From positions 1 through 64,000 of the forward strand of contig NZ_LKEH01000031.1 in the NCBI RefSeq assembly GCF_001642795.1: a stretch of DNA of 64,000 bases, read 5' to 3'. Position numbers and translations under genes: made by a program. This DNA is from Pseudomonas viridiflava. Lineage in GTDB: Bacteria > Pseudomonadota > Gammaproteobacteria > Pseudomonadales > Pseudomonadaceae. The notes beneath the pieces are model-generated. The model did not search any database and was not told where the DNA came from. It worked only from the letters and a program-made list of their open reading frames with translations. Every line of letters begins with the position of its first letter. Position 1 is the stretch's first letter. Shown here one piece after another: positions 52,375 through 59,586 of this stretch.

Positions 52375-53641
52375 CTGCCTCTACGTCGAGATCGCTTCGA
52401 CCACCGTCATCCCGTGCGATTTCCACCGCGTCGAGCAGCGTACGCCAATGGGTACCAGGGTTCTGCTCGAGTACCGCCAGAAGGTTGATAAATGCTGTGA
52501 TCGTGGTGCGAGGCGTACGAAAGTACGCTTCTCCAAGTCGTTGGCCGCAGTGGTCGATGAAGATCGGTAACGCTTCATCTGGAAGCAGGTATTTTTCCGG
52601 GTCGCCGCAGGCGTAGACGTTGCGCAGGTTCTGCAGCAGGACGTAGAAGTCTTCGGGGGTAAGACTGGTGAGGCGAATGACCGGCCCGGATAGATCAACA
52701 TAGCCGGCTTTGGCGAAGGTGTTCTCCGCCAGTCGTGATTGCAGGGCAGGATAGCTGTACAGCCCGCGGCGGGTGTCCATAAGGAATTCCGGTGTGCCGC
52801 CGAGCACGAAGCCCAGACCGTCGGTCGAACCTTGCAGTGAGTCGTTGAGAATGCGCAGGATCTGTTCGTAGTTGGCGTTGCGTGCCTGTGTGTTCGCAAG
52901 CTTGTACAGATTCACCAGCTCATCCAGACAGACCATCAGTCCGCCGAAACCCGCCAGCCGCACGAATCGGGAGAGCAGTTTGAGCTGGTCATAGATAGAC
53001 GCATCGTCAATGCAGGTTCTTACCCCGAGCGCCGCACGAGCATCGGTTTTGGTCGTGAACTCGCCTCTCAGCCAGCGAATGGCATCGGCCTTGAGTTGTT
53101 CATTGCCGTCTTCAAAGCCACGGCAATAGGCGGCTATGACTTCGGCAAAGTCATAGCCATTGACCATCTCTGTCAATTCGGCGAGGTACTGGCGAATGAC
53201 GGCTTCGCTTTCGATGCCTTTGCTCTTCGCCTCGGTCTTGGCCTGGGAGATGAATTTCTCCACGATGCCTTGCAACGCGCCACCATCTGGCTTGGTACGC
53301 GTGGACATGTTCTTCGCAAGCTCGGCATACAGCGAGCGGGCCTGGCCTCCAGAGGCGTGCAGCCGCCGGTCGGGGTTGAGGTCTGCGTGCAGGGTGACAA
53401 GCTTGCGCTCCATCGCGATGCCTCTGACCAGATTGAGGAAGAAGGTCTTGCCTGCGCCGTACTCGCCAATGACGATACGGAATGCCGAGCCACCCTCCGC
53501 CAGACGGTTGATGTCTTTTATAAGGGCATCCAGCTCTCCAACCCGGCCGACCTGAATCAAGTGCTGTCCGACCCTCGGAACGACCCCTGCGCGTAATGAC
53601 TGGATGACCGCGTCGCGGTCTCTGGCTCGTATCGTACTCAT
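52346..53641 (-). CDS. BrxD-like P-loop ATPase
   Basis: A 431-residue STAND/ORC-like ATPase of the BREX ATP-binding family (formerly DUF2791). Walker A is GEYGAGKT at 59-66, and Walker B is LMVCLDELVNL with Asp240-Glu241. An arginine-rich lid region and a C-terminal helical domain follow. BrxD partners an Lhr-like helicase in BREX type 2. The start overlaps the TerB gene (ATGA at 53638-53641) and its end overlaps the helicase gene, so all three proteins should be made in step. PglX, PglZ and PglW are absent from the window, so this is not a complete BREX locus. Confidence 0.88.
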   Translation of the reverse strand: MSTIRARDRDAVIQSLRAGVVPRVGQHLIQVGRVGELDALIKDINRLAEGGSAFRIVIGEYGAGKTFFLNLVRGIAMERKLVTLHADLNPDRRLHASGGQARSLYAELAKNMSTRTKPDGGALQGIVEKFISQAKTEAKSKGIESEAVIRQYLAELTEMVNGYDFAEVIAAYCRGFEDGNEQLKADAIRWLRGEFTTKTDARAALGVRTCIDDASIYDQLKLLSRFVRLAGFGGLMVCLDELVNLYKLANTQARNANYEQILRILNDSLQGSTDGLGFVLGGTPEFLMDTRRGLYSYPALQSRLAENTFAKAGYVDLSGPVIRLTSLTPEDFYVLLQNLRNVYACGDPEKYLLPDEALPIFIDHCGQRLGEAYFRTPRTTITAFINLLAVLEQNPGTHWRTLLDAVEIARDDGGRSDLDVEADDELTSFRL

Positions 53642-56076
53642 AACGCTAACTCGCTCAGGATGTCCGGATTGATGTCGACCGGATCATCGCCTTCGGATAT
53701 CGGCATATTGAAAAGCTCAAATGCCATTTCGTTGATCTGCTCAAGCGCACCGTCGAGCATCAGTTCCATGTCTGAAGCGGTGTTTTCCAGCTCTTGCCGA
53801 CTCCATTCGGTACGAGACACCAACAAGCGCAAGAACGCCGAGTGTTCGGCATCGAGTCCGTACAGACGAACGCCAGTCTCGGGGGCTGTTTGCGGAATGT
53901 CTTCTGTGATGATCGGGGGTTGTTCCTCCTGCTCATCCGTGAAAACGGTGGCCAGAAGTGCTGATACCTGAGCTGTCTCGCGTTGCAATTGCGCGACCCG
54001 AGCCATGTCCAGAACGATACCGGAGCCTGCGCGCCTGTTTGCCGGTGAAGTTGACGTTTGCTGAGCGACAGGGATGTTTGATCCCGACGCGCCAGTCACA
54101 TTCGGGCCTTTGAACGAATTAGCGGCCGCCCCGTGCAGGTCGCTGTACATCGATTGAGGATCGAGTTGAAGTGCTTTATAGACACGTTCAAGCAACTTTA
54201 TTTCATCAGGTGTGACGGTCCCGTCCGCCTGGGCCAGGTGTGCCAGAAAACAGACGATGGTGCGCTTGTCCTCCTGCCGCAGAGGCTCCAGCTTCTTCTT
54301 CAGGCTTGCCAGCGATGGCGGTTGTAGCAACTGAATCTGCAGGTGCGCCTTGAGACGCTTGCGATGGGCGACACACAGATGGCTCCATGAGTCGATGTGC
54401 AGCCCAAGCAATGCGACTTCGTCCTGGCTCGTTTCGCCATCTGCTGCCGCCACGGCGCTGGCCAGATCCAGCGTGACGACTGCAGCGTGATAGTCAGGGG
54501 TGGCGCGTAGCGTGCCGTCTTCCGGCTCTGCTGCAAACAACACAATGGTGTCTTCAGCCTTAGGGGTGCGGCTGCCGGACAACACGTCGGGCTCCATTCC
54601 GATATTTCGTTCCTCAAGCGCTTTTGCCAGTGCAACGACCTTATCCCGTGACAGCGTTTCGATGGAGTCGAACCGTTGAGTCAGTTCACTGAGTGTCATC
54701 AGAATTGCGTCATGCGCTACGCCTGCCTGCAAGGCGGACAGCTCCTGTTTCGCAGGGTCGGGCCATAGGGCGGTTGGCAGGCGGAGCAGACCGTCCAGAA
54801 CATAAGGGTTTTCAGGATTTCGGCCCACATATCGGCTGAACGGTTCGAGTACCTGAGCGCATTTCTCCACGATGATTTGAAGCTTTTTGCGTGTACCGGA
54901 AGTCGCAGTGACATCTGGAAGATCGCCTACGGACAACTTCTGAGTGTTGATTTTGGGTGATATCGGCCAGTACGAGGCCTTGAGACGTGTCTTGTTGTTC
55001 GGCAGGGCCAGGCCGCGAGGAAACTTCGCGTCGTATTCTTCCCGGAACAAACGTTGAAACAGCTCCGGGCATCTCACGGCCGGTGTGCGCAGTGAAATAT
55101 TCGGATCAGTCAGGGCCCAGGCCATGGCCCAACCGGCGTTGAGCGGGTACTGATCGGTCGCCATCTGGCCGAGCGCAACTCGCACAGAAACAGGTACTTC
55201 ATGAATGCCCATCGCCGGTTCTGAAGGTTCATTCAAATACATCCGTATCGGAATGACCGACATACTCAGGTAATCCAGAAGCCTGGAAGCATGGTTATAA
55301 AAAGAGGCGTCGCTGGCATACAGCGCCCTCAATCGTTCCACTTCTGCTTTTATGACAGGTATTTCTTCACGTGCGGTCGCATCGGATGTCGCATCCACCA
55401 GCGCGCGACGCTCCAAACCGTAAAAGAACATGAATGCGTAGCCGATTTCTGCGCAAGGATCACAGCGACCACCCGCCAGCCACTGTAGATAGCCCCTACG
55501 TGCTTCTGGACTGAAGGAGACGTAAGTCGAAAGATAGAGCGCCCGCGGCGTCTGAAGATCTACAGGCGAGCTGCTGGCCGGCAAGGCGGTATCGATGAAA
55601 GAGGGCTCGATATTCCTGAGCCTTGCGTCATTCCCACCTGCGTAGATCAGGCCATCGGGCAGTGTCAGTCCAGCAACGGTGATCGATTCCCCTCGTCTGA
55701 GCCATTGGGACCTGGCTTGCAGATCAGGCGCTTTGGGAATACTGAAGGACTGTCCATGTGCTGAGTCATCTCGAACGATGAAGAACTCGGATGTGCTGTC
55801 AGCAAGCGGCTGAGTACCGCCAACCAGATTCGTGGAAGGGCGACTGAAGCGTGCATAACGCCCTATGGCGAGGTCTTCAAATGTATCCCGGGGCCCTCTG
55901 GGCTTGAACCACCCCGTCAGATGCTGTCTTTCGGGATGCTCAGGGCCTGGCTGAGGGCAAAGAGGATCGCCGTGAACAGGATGCGTGCCACCGATCAGGT
56001 TGCTTGACGGGCGACTGAAGCGTGCGTACCGCCCAATGGCGAGGTCTACTGTCATGGCTGTCGGGCTGTATGCCAT
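53638..56076 (-). CDS. TerB-N/TerB/TerB-C domain protein
   Basis: An 812-residue protein. The ATG at 56076 has a GGAAG site 6 bases before it and is preferred to an open stretch reaching 56214 that overlaps the tRNA terminator. A DLAIGRYARFSRP motif occurs twice (about residues 11 and 68) in the N terminus. A TerB-N region follows (about 120-340, with YLSTYVSFSPEARRGYLQWL and CAEIGYAFMFFYGLERR). A tellurite-resistance-like TerB domain (about 535-645) has two acidic loops, AADGETSQDEV and AQADGTVTPDEI. A TerB-C region lies at about 680-805, ending in a helical acidic tail. Such proteins have been predicted to act in membrane- or phage-linked stress responses. No catalytic residues are evident. 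Confidence 0.85.
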   Translation of the reverse strand: MAYSPTAMTVDLAIGRYARFSRPSSNLIGGTHPVHGDPLCPQPGPEHPERQHLTGWFKPRGPRDTFEDLAIGRYARFSRPSTNLVGGTQPLADSTSEFFIVRDDSAHGQSFSIPKAPDLQARSQWLRRGESITVAGLTLPDGLIYAGGNDARLRNIEPSFIDTALPASSSPVDLQTPRALYLSTYVSFSPEARRGYLQWLAGGRCDPCAEIGYAFMFFYGLERRALVDATSDATAREEIPVIKAEVERLRALYASDASFYNHASRLLDYLSMSVIPIRMYLNEPSEPAMGIHEVPVSVRVALGQMATDQYPLNAGWAMAWALTDPNISLRTPAVRCPELFQRLFREEYDAKFPRGLALPNNKTRLKASYWPISPKINTQKLSVGDLPDVTATSGTRKKLQIIVEKCAQVLEPFSRYVGRNPENPYVLDGLLRLPTALWPDPAKQELSALQAGVAHDAILMTLSELTQRFDSIETLSRDKVVALAKALEERNIGMEPDVLSGSRTPKAEDTIVLFAAEPEDGTLRATPDYHAAVVTLDLASAVAAADGETSQDEVALLGLHIDSWSHLCVAHRKRLKAHLQIQLLQPPSLASLKKKLEPLRQEDKRTIVCFLAHLAQADGTVTPDEIKLLERVYKALQLDPQSMYSDLHGAAANSFKGPNVTGASGSNIPVAQQTSTSPANRRAGSGIVLDMARVAQLQRETAQVSALLATVFTDEQEEQPPIITEDIPQTAPETGVRLYGLDAEHSAFLRLLVSRTEWSRQELENTASDMELMLDGALEQINEMAFELFNMPISEGDDPVDINPDILSELAL
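55816..56046. repeat. Direct repeat within the TerB gene, two copies 171 bases apart
   Basis: Copies at 55816-55875 and 55987-56046 are nearly identical over about 60 bases and differ mostly at third codon positions. The offset of 171 bases is 57 codons, so the frame is kept and a motif of about 20 residues is duplicated. Confidence 0.85.
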
Positions 56077-56208
56077 TTCAGTCTTCCGTGATCGTGGGCT
56101 GGCCAGCGGGCAGTATCCACAATTCAGGAGCGCGGGCCAAGCTCCGGCATCTGTCGTGGGATCAGGACGAACACCCGACATCCGATCCTGGCGTGTAAAC
56201 CCCAGAAA

Positions 56209-56240
56209 CGACAAAGCCCTGAATGATCAGGGCTTTGCGC
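56209..56240 (-). terminator. tRNA-Ser terminator
   Basis: A perfect 10-bp stem AAAGCCCTGA/TCAGGGCTTT with a 4-base loop just downstream of the tRNA on the minus strand. The run after it is only moderately T-rich. Confidence 0.75.
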
Positions 56241-56249
56241 TACCAAATA

Positions 56250-56337
56250 TGGCGGAGGCATAGAGATTCGAACTCTAGGACCTGTTACAGTCGGCAGTTT
56301 TCAAGACTGCTGCCTTAAACCACTCGGCCATACCTCC
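56250..56337 (-). tRNA. serT: tRNA-Ser (anticodon UGA)
   Basis: A full cloverleaf is found on the minus strand. The acceptor arms are GGAGGTA and TGCCTCC with an encoded CCA end; the anticodon arm GCAGT-CTTGAAA-ACTGC shows UGA; a long variable arm follows, typical of serine tRNAs; the T arm is AGAGTTCGAATCTCT. It reads UCA and other UCN codons. The three-gene TerB operon starts about 170 bases past its 3' end. Confidence 0.96.
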
Positions 56338-56458
56338 ACTTCGTTGCGGGCGCCATAATACCGGAATGAAACAAGCTGTCAAACTCTCTGACTAGCCAGT
56401 TGCAGCGCCTCTGTTATGATCTTTGCAACTCAACATTTCATCAGTAAGGAGTTTCGCA

Positions 56459-57130
56459 ATGCGCGAACAGGATTACGCCCTTAAAACCGGCATGCAGGCC
56501 GACCAGCTAGAGGTTAGTCGTGTCCTGCGCAATACGTATGGTCTTCTGGCCCTGACCCTCGCATTCAGCGGTGTCATGGCGTTCATGGCTCAACAGATGC
56601 GCGTCGGCTACCCGAACATTTTCGTGGTGCTGATCGGCTTCTACGGCCTTTTCTTCCTGACCAACAAACTCCGTGACTCGGTATGGGGTCTGGTTTCGAC
56701 CTTCGCCCTGACAGGTTTCATGGGTTTCCTGCTGGGCCCGATCCTTAACCGTTATCTGGGTATGGCGGGCGGCGCTGAAGTGGTCAGCTCTGCGTTTGCG
56801 ATGACCGCGCTGGTGTTCGGTGGTCTTTCGGCTTACGTGCTGATCACTCGCAAGGACATGAGTTTCCTGGGTGGCTTCATCACCGCAGGCTTCTTTGTTC
56901 TGCTGGGTGCGGTGCTGGCCAGCATGTTCTTCCAGATCAGTGGCCTGCAGCTGGCGATCAGCGCCGGTTTCGTACTGTTCTCGTCGGTCTGCATTCTGTT
57001 CCAGACCAGCGCCATCATTAATGGCGGCGAGCGCAACTACATCATGGCCACGGTCAGCCTGTATGTTTCGATCTACAACCTGTTCGTCAGCCTGCTGCAG
57101 ATTTTCGGCATCATGAGCCGCGACGACTGA
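56459..57130 (+). CDS. yccA: BAX inhibitor-1/YccA family membrane protein
   Basis: A 223-residue protein with seven transmembrane helices. E. coli YccA binds and modulates the membrane protease FtsH. The LRNTYGLLALTLAFSG N terminus and the final SLYVSIYNLFVSLLQIFG helix with its conserved acidic end (SRDD) fit the family. The ATG at 56459 follows AAGGAG at good spacing. It is divergent from tRNA-Ser, and a TATGAT at 56415-56420 may be its -10 element. Confidence 0.93.
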   Translation: MREQDYALKTGMQADQLEVSRVLRNTYGLLALTLAFSGVMAFMAQQMRVGYPNIFVVLIGFYGLFFLTNKLRDSVWGLVSTFALTGFMGFLLGPILNRYLGMAGGAEVVSSAFAMTALVFGGLSAYVLITRKDMSFLGGFITAGFFVLLGAVLASMFFQISGLQLAISAGFVLFSSVCILFQTSAIINGGERNYIMATVSLYVSIYNLFVSLLQIFGIMSRDD

Positions 57131-57194
57131 TAACGGCTTGTCGCTCACAGAGGCTTGCCTCTGCTGAATGAACACAAGGTCGCCACGCAATAAA

Positions 57195-57226
57195 CAAACG
57201 CCCCGACTTGTCGGGGCGTTTGCTTT
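57195..57226 (+). terminator. yccA terminator
   Basis: A stem AACGCCCCGAC/GTCGGGGCGTT with a 2-base loop, followed by TTTGCTTTT on the plus strand. Confidence 0.88.
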
Positions 57227-57613
57227 TGTGAAATCGGAAAGTGGTCGATTGGTCCCTGCTGAAGAGCAGGGCACTCGAACCTCAAGCGCCGTGCGGAAGG
57301 GTTCAGGTCAGCCTTGATACGCTGTGAAAATCCCTGACCCTTCGATCAAAAATTCCATGACCGATCGGTCATATTTATCAAGATTGTTACAAGTCTTTCA
57401 GCGGCTTATGGCGCATTGGCATATCACTAAAATAATTATCAGGTTATTCCCCAACGCCTGTAGGCATTTTCCTGCTTTTGGCTAATTGACATCATCGCAG
57501 AGGGATAGACACAGGATTTCCGAATGTGTCAGTTTGCTTACGCTTCAAAAGCGAGTGACAGGACTCTCTCGCTACCCGAGGGAGGCTGTCGTACCAAACT
57601 GTTCAATCTGTAG
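57227..57613 (+). promoter_or_regulatory. Upstream region of aprA
   Basis: Nearly 400 bases without a gene. It contains a 16-base palindrome (57357-57372), an AT-rich stretch near 57405-57440 likely to include the promoter, and several GGA motifs in the probable leader (57498-57590). Confidence 0.55.
57357..57372. promoter_or_regulatory. TetR-type palindrome upstream of aprA
   Basis: ATGACCGATCGGTCAT is a perfect 16-base palindrome about 255 bases before the aprA start. Its shape (two ACCGAT/ATCGGT halves back to back) suits a TetR-family operator; the regulator is unknown. Confidence 0.5.
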
Positions 57614-57623
57614 ACAAGGAAGT
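57614..57623 (+). promoter_or_regulatory. RsmA/RsmE site over the aprA ribosome-binding site
   Basis: ACAAGGAAGT matches the RsmA/E consensus (A/U)CANGGANG(U/A) at every fixed position and includes the Shine-Dalgarno sequence 3 bases before the aprA ATG. This predicts repression by Rsm proteins, relieved by GacA-dependent small RNAs. Confidence 0.7.
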
Positions 57624-57626
57624 GAC

Positions 57627-59066
57627 ATGTCGAAAGTTAAAGAAAATGCTGCTCTCTCGGCCGTGCAACTGGCGGCAACCGGAAGCTCGGCGTTCAACCA
57701 GATCGATACTTTTGTCCATACCTACGATCGCGGTGGCAATCTCACGATCAATGGCAAACCGTCGTATTCTGTCGATCAAGCTGCTGACTACATCCTCCGC
57801 GACGACGCTGCATGGGTGGATCGTGACGGCAACGGCACCATCAATCTCACCTATACGTTCCTGACGGCTCGACCTTCCGGGTTCGATACGTCGCTGGGGA
57901 CCTTCAGTGCATTCAACGCGCAGCAGAAGGCTCAAGCTGTGTTGTCGATGCAATCCTGGGCGGATGTCGCCAAGGTTACGTTCACCCAGGCCGCTTCCGG
58001 CGGCGACGGGCACATGACGTTCGGCAACTACAGCGATGGCAGCAGCGGCGGAGCGGCGTTCGCTTACCTGCCAAGCGGCAACAGCCGGTACGATGGCCAG
58101 TCCTGGTACCTGACCAATAACTCCTACACGGTCAACCTGACGCCAGACAATGGCAACTACGGTCGTCAGACACTGACCCACGAAATCGGCCACTCTCTGG
58201 GCCTGTCTCACCCTGGCGACTACAACGCCGGCGAAGGCAACCCGACCTATAACGATGTCAGCTACGCAGAAGACACACGTGGCTACAGCGTCATGAGTTA
58301 CTGGAGTGAGTCCAACACCGATCAGAACTTCGTCAAGGGCGGCTCGCCGACCTATTCGTCAGGGCCGTTGATGGATGACATCGCAGCCATCCAGCAACTC
58401 TACGGTGCCAACATGAGCACCCGTGCCGGTGATACGGTGTACGGTTTCAACTCCACTGCCGGTCGTGATTTCTACAGCGCAACCTCCGCCTCTTCCAAGG
58501 TGGTGTTTTCGGTCTGGGATGGCGGCGGCAAGGACACGCTGGATTTCTCCGGTTTCACTCAGAACCAGAAAATCAACCTCAACGAAGCGTCGTTCTCGGA
58601 TGTCGGCGGCATGGTGGGCAACGTTTCCATCGCCAAGGGCGTTCTGGTCGAAAACGCCGTGGGCGGATCAGGCAATGATCTGCTGGTCGGTAATGCTGCG
58701 GCCAACGACCTCAAGGGCGGTGCCGGCAACGACATCATCTACGGCGGTGGCGGTGCTGACTCCCTGTGGGGCGGCGCGGGCGCGGACATTTTCGTGTTCG
58801 GTGCCAGTTCCGACTCCAACCGGGCAGCACAAGACACGATCCGTGACTTCACCCGCGGTCAGGACAAGATCGACGTGTCGGCCATCTCGTCGCTGACCTC
58901 GCTGCAGTTCGTGAACGCGTTCAGCGGTCATGCGGGCGAAGCGATCCTGAGCTACACCCAGAGCACCAACCTGGGCAGCCTCGCCATTGACTTCACCGGT
59001 CAAGGCGTCGCTGACTTCCTGGTCGGCACTGTCGGCCAGGCGGTTGCCACCGATATCGTGGTGTAA
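57627..59066 (+). CDS. aprA: Serralysin-type extracellular alkaline metalloprotease AprA
   Basis: A 479-residue secreted zinc protease of peptidase family M10B. The zinc site HEIGHSLGLSH is at residues 185-195 and the Met-turn SVMSY at 221-225 with the zinc-bound Tyr. RTX calcium-binding nonapeptides (GGSGNDLL, GGAGNDII, GGGGADSL, GGAGADIF) lie at 346-390. The C terminus DIVV is the type I secretion signal. There is no signal peptide. The ATG at 57627 follows AAGGAAG; the longer frame upstream is leader. AprA degrades host proteins and flagellin in plant and animal hosts. It leads the apr locus. Confidence 0.97.
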   Translation: MSKVKENAALSAVQLAATGSSAFNQIDTFVHTYDRGGNLTINGKPSYSVDQAADYILRDDAAWVDRDGNGTINLTYTFLTARPSGFDTSLGTFSAFNAQQKAQAVLSMQSWADVAKVTFTQAASGGDGHMTFGNYSDGSSGGAAFAYLPSGNSRYDGQSWYLTNNSYTVNLTPDNGNYGRQTLTHEIGHSLGLSHPGDYNAGEGNPTYNDVSYAEDTRGYSVMSYWSESNTDQNFVKGGSPTYSSGPLMDDIAAIQQLYGANMSTRAGDTVYGFNSTAGRDFYSATSASSKVVFSVWDGGGKDTLDFSGFTQNQKINLNEASFSDVGGMVGNVSIAKGVLVENAVGGSGNDLLVGNAAANDLKGGAGNDIIYGGGGADSLWGGAGADIFVFGASSDSNRAAQDTIRDFTRGQDKIDVSAISSLTSLQFVNAFSGHAGEAILSYTQSTNLGSLAIDFTGQGVADFLVGTVGQAVATDIVV

Positions 59067-59078
59067 ACAGTAGTACTC

Positions 59079-59104
59079 ATGGGTGGCTCGCATGAGCCGC
59101 CCAT
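59079..59104 (+). terminator. Hairpin between aprA and the inhibitor gene
   Basis: An 11-bp stem ATGGGTGGCTC/GAGCCGCCCAT with loop GCAT, starting 12 bases after the aprA stop. No T-run follows, so it may stabilise aprA mRNA or cause partial termination, giving more protease than inhibitor. Confidence 0.6.
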
Positions 59105-59123
59105 GTTCTGGAATATGGCCATC

Positions 59124-59513
59124 ATGAGCATCCAACACCTTTTTCGAAACATTGCGGCAGCCGTTGCGCTGCTGGCAGCGATTTCTGGAGTCAGTATGGC
59201 GACGAGTTTGAAGTTACCCAGCCCCGCTGAACTCAGTGGCAAGTGGCGACTGTTCGCTCAGGCCCGGCCGAGTGAGGCGTGTGAGTTGCAACTCAATACC
59301 GACGCGCCGCAATTGGGCGGGGACCCGGTCTGCGCCTCGCGCTGGCTGAGCGATACGCCAACGGGATGGTTTCCCACGCCTGACGGGCTGGCGTTTACCG
59401 ACAAGGAAGGCTCCGGTCTGATCCATTTCAACCACATGGGCAATCAGCTGTATCAGGCCCGGTTGCCTGGAGGCGACCTGCTCACGCTGGCACGTCTTAT
59501 CGAGCAGGACTGA
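59124..59513 (+). CDS. inh: Alkaline protease inhibitor AprI/Inh
   Basis: A 129-residue periplasmic inhibitor of serralysins (Inh family). A signal peptide (MSIQHLFRNIAAAVALLAAISG) is followed by the SLKLPSPAELSGKWRL strand that enters the protease active site, and a disulfide pair (one Cys in EACELQL, one in DPVCASRW). It protects the cell from its own protease. Several ATGs are in frame (59079, 59103, 59115, 59124); the last is chosen because the earlier ones lie in or next to the hairpin, but the exact start is uncertain. Confidence 0.88.
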   Translation: MSIQHLFRNIAAAVALLAAISGVSMATSLKLPSPAELSGKWRLFAQARPSEACELQLNTDAPQLGGDPVCASRWLSDTPTGWFPTPDGLAFTDKEGSGLIHFNHMGNQLYQARLPGGDLLTLARLIEQD

Positions 59514-59573
59514 GCCGCACGGATTCGCAAACCGATAACTTTGACCGATGTCACCCGGCTGCGAACGCGGCCT

Positions 59574-59583
59574 TCAAGGAAGA
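59574..59583 (+). promoter_or_regulatory. RsmA/RsmE site over the aprD ribosome-binding site
   Basis: TCAAGGAAGA again matches (A/U)CANGGANG(U/A) fully and contains the aprD Shine-Dalgarno sequence, 3 bases before the ATG. Confidence 0.65.
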
Positions 59584-59586
59584 ATC

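Noticed and set aside
50119..56076. Calling the TerB operon a complete BREX type 2 system
   Set aside because: Only the BrxD-like and BrxHI-like partners are there. The methylase PglX, the phosphatase-like PglZ and PglW are not in the window.
56077..56214. A longer N terminus for the TerB protein, starting at 56214
   Set aside because: It would begin inside the tRNA-Ser terminator hairpin, and the ATG at 56076 has a far better ribosome-binding site. The extra 46 residues show no domain.
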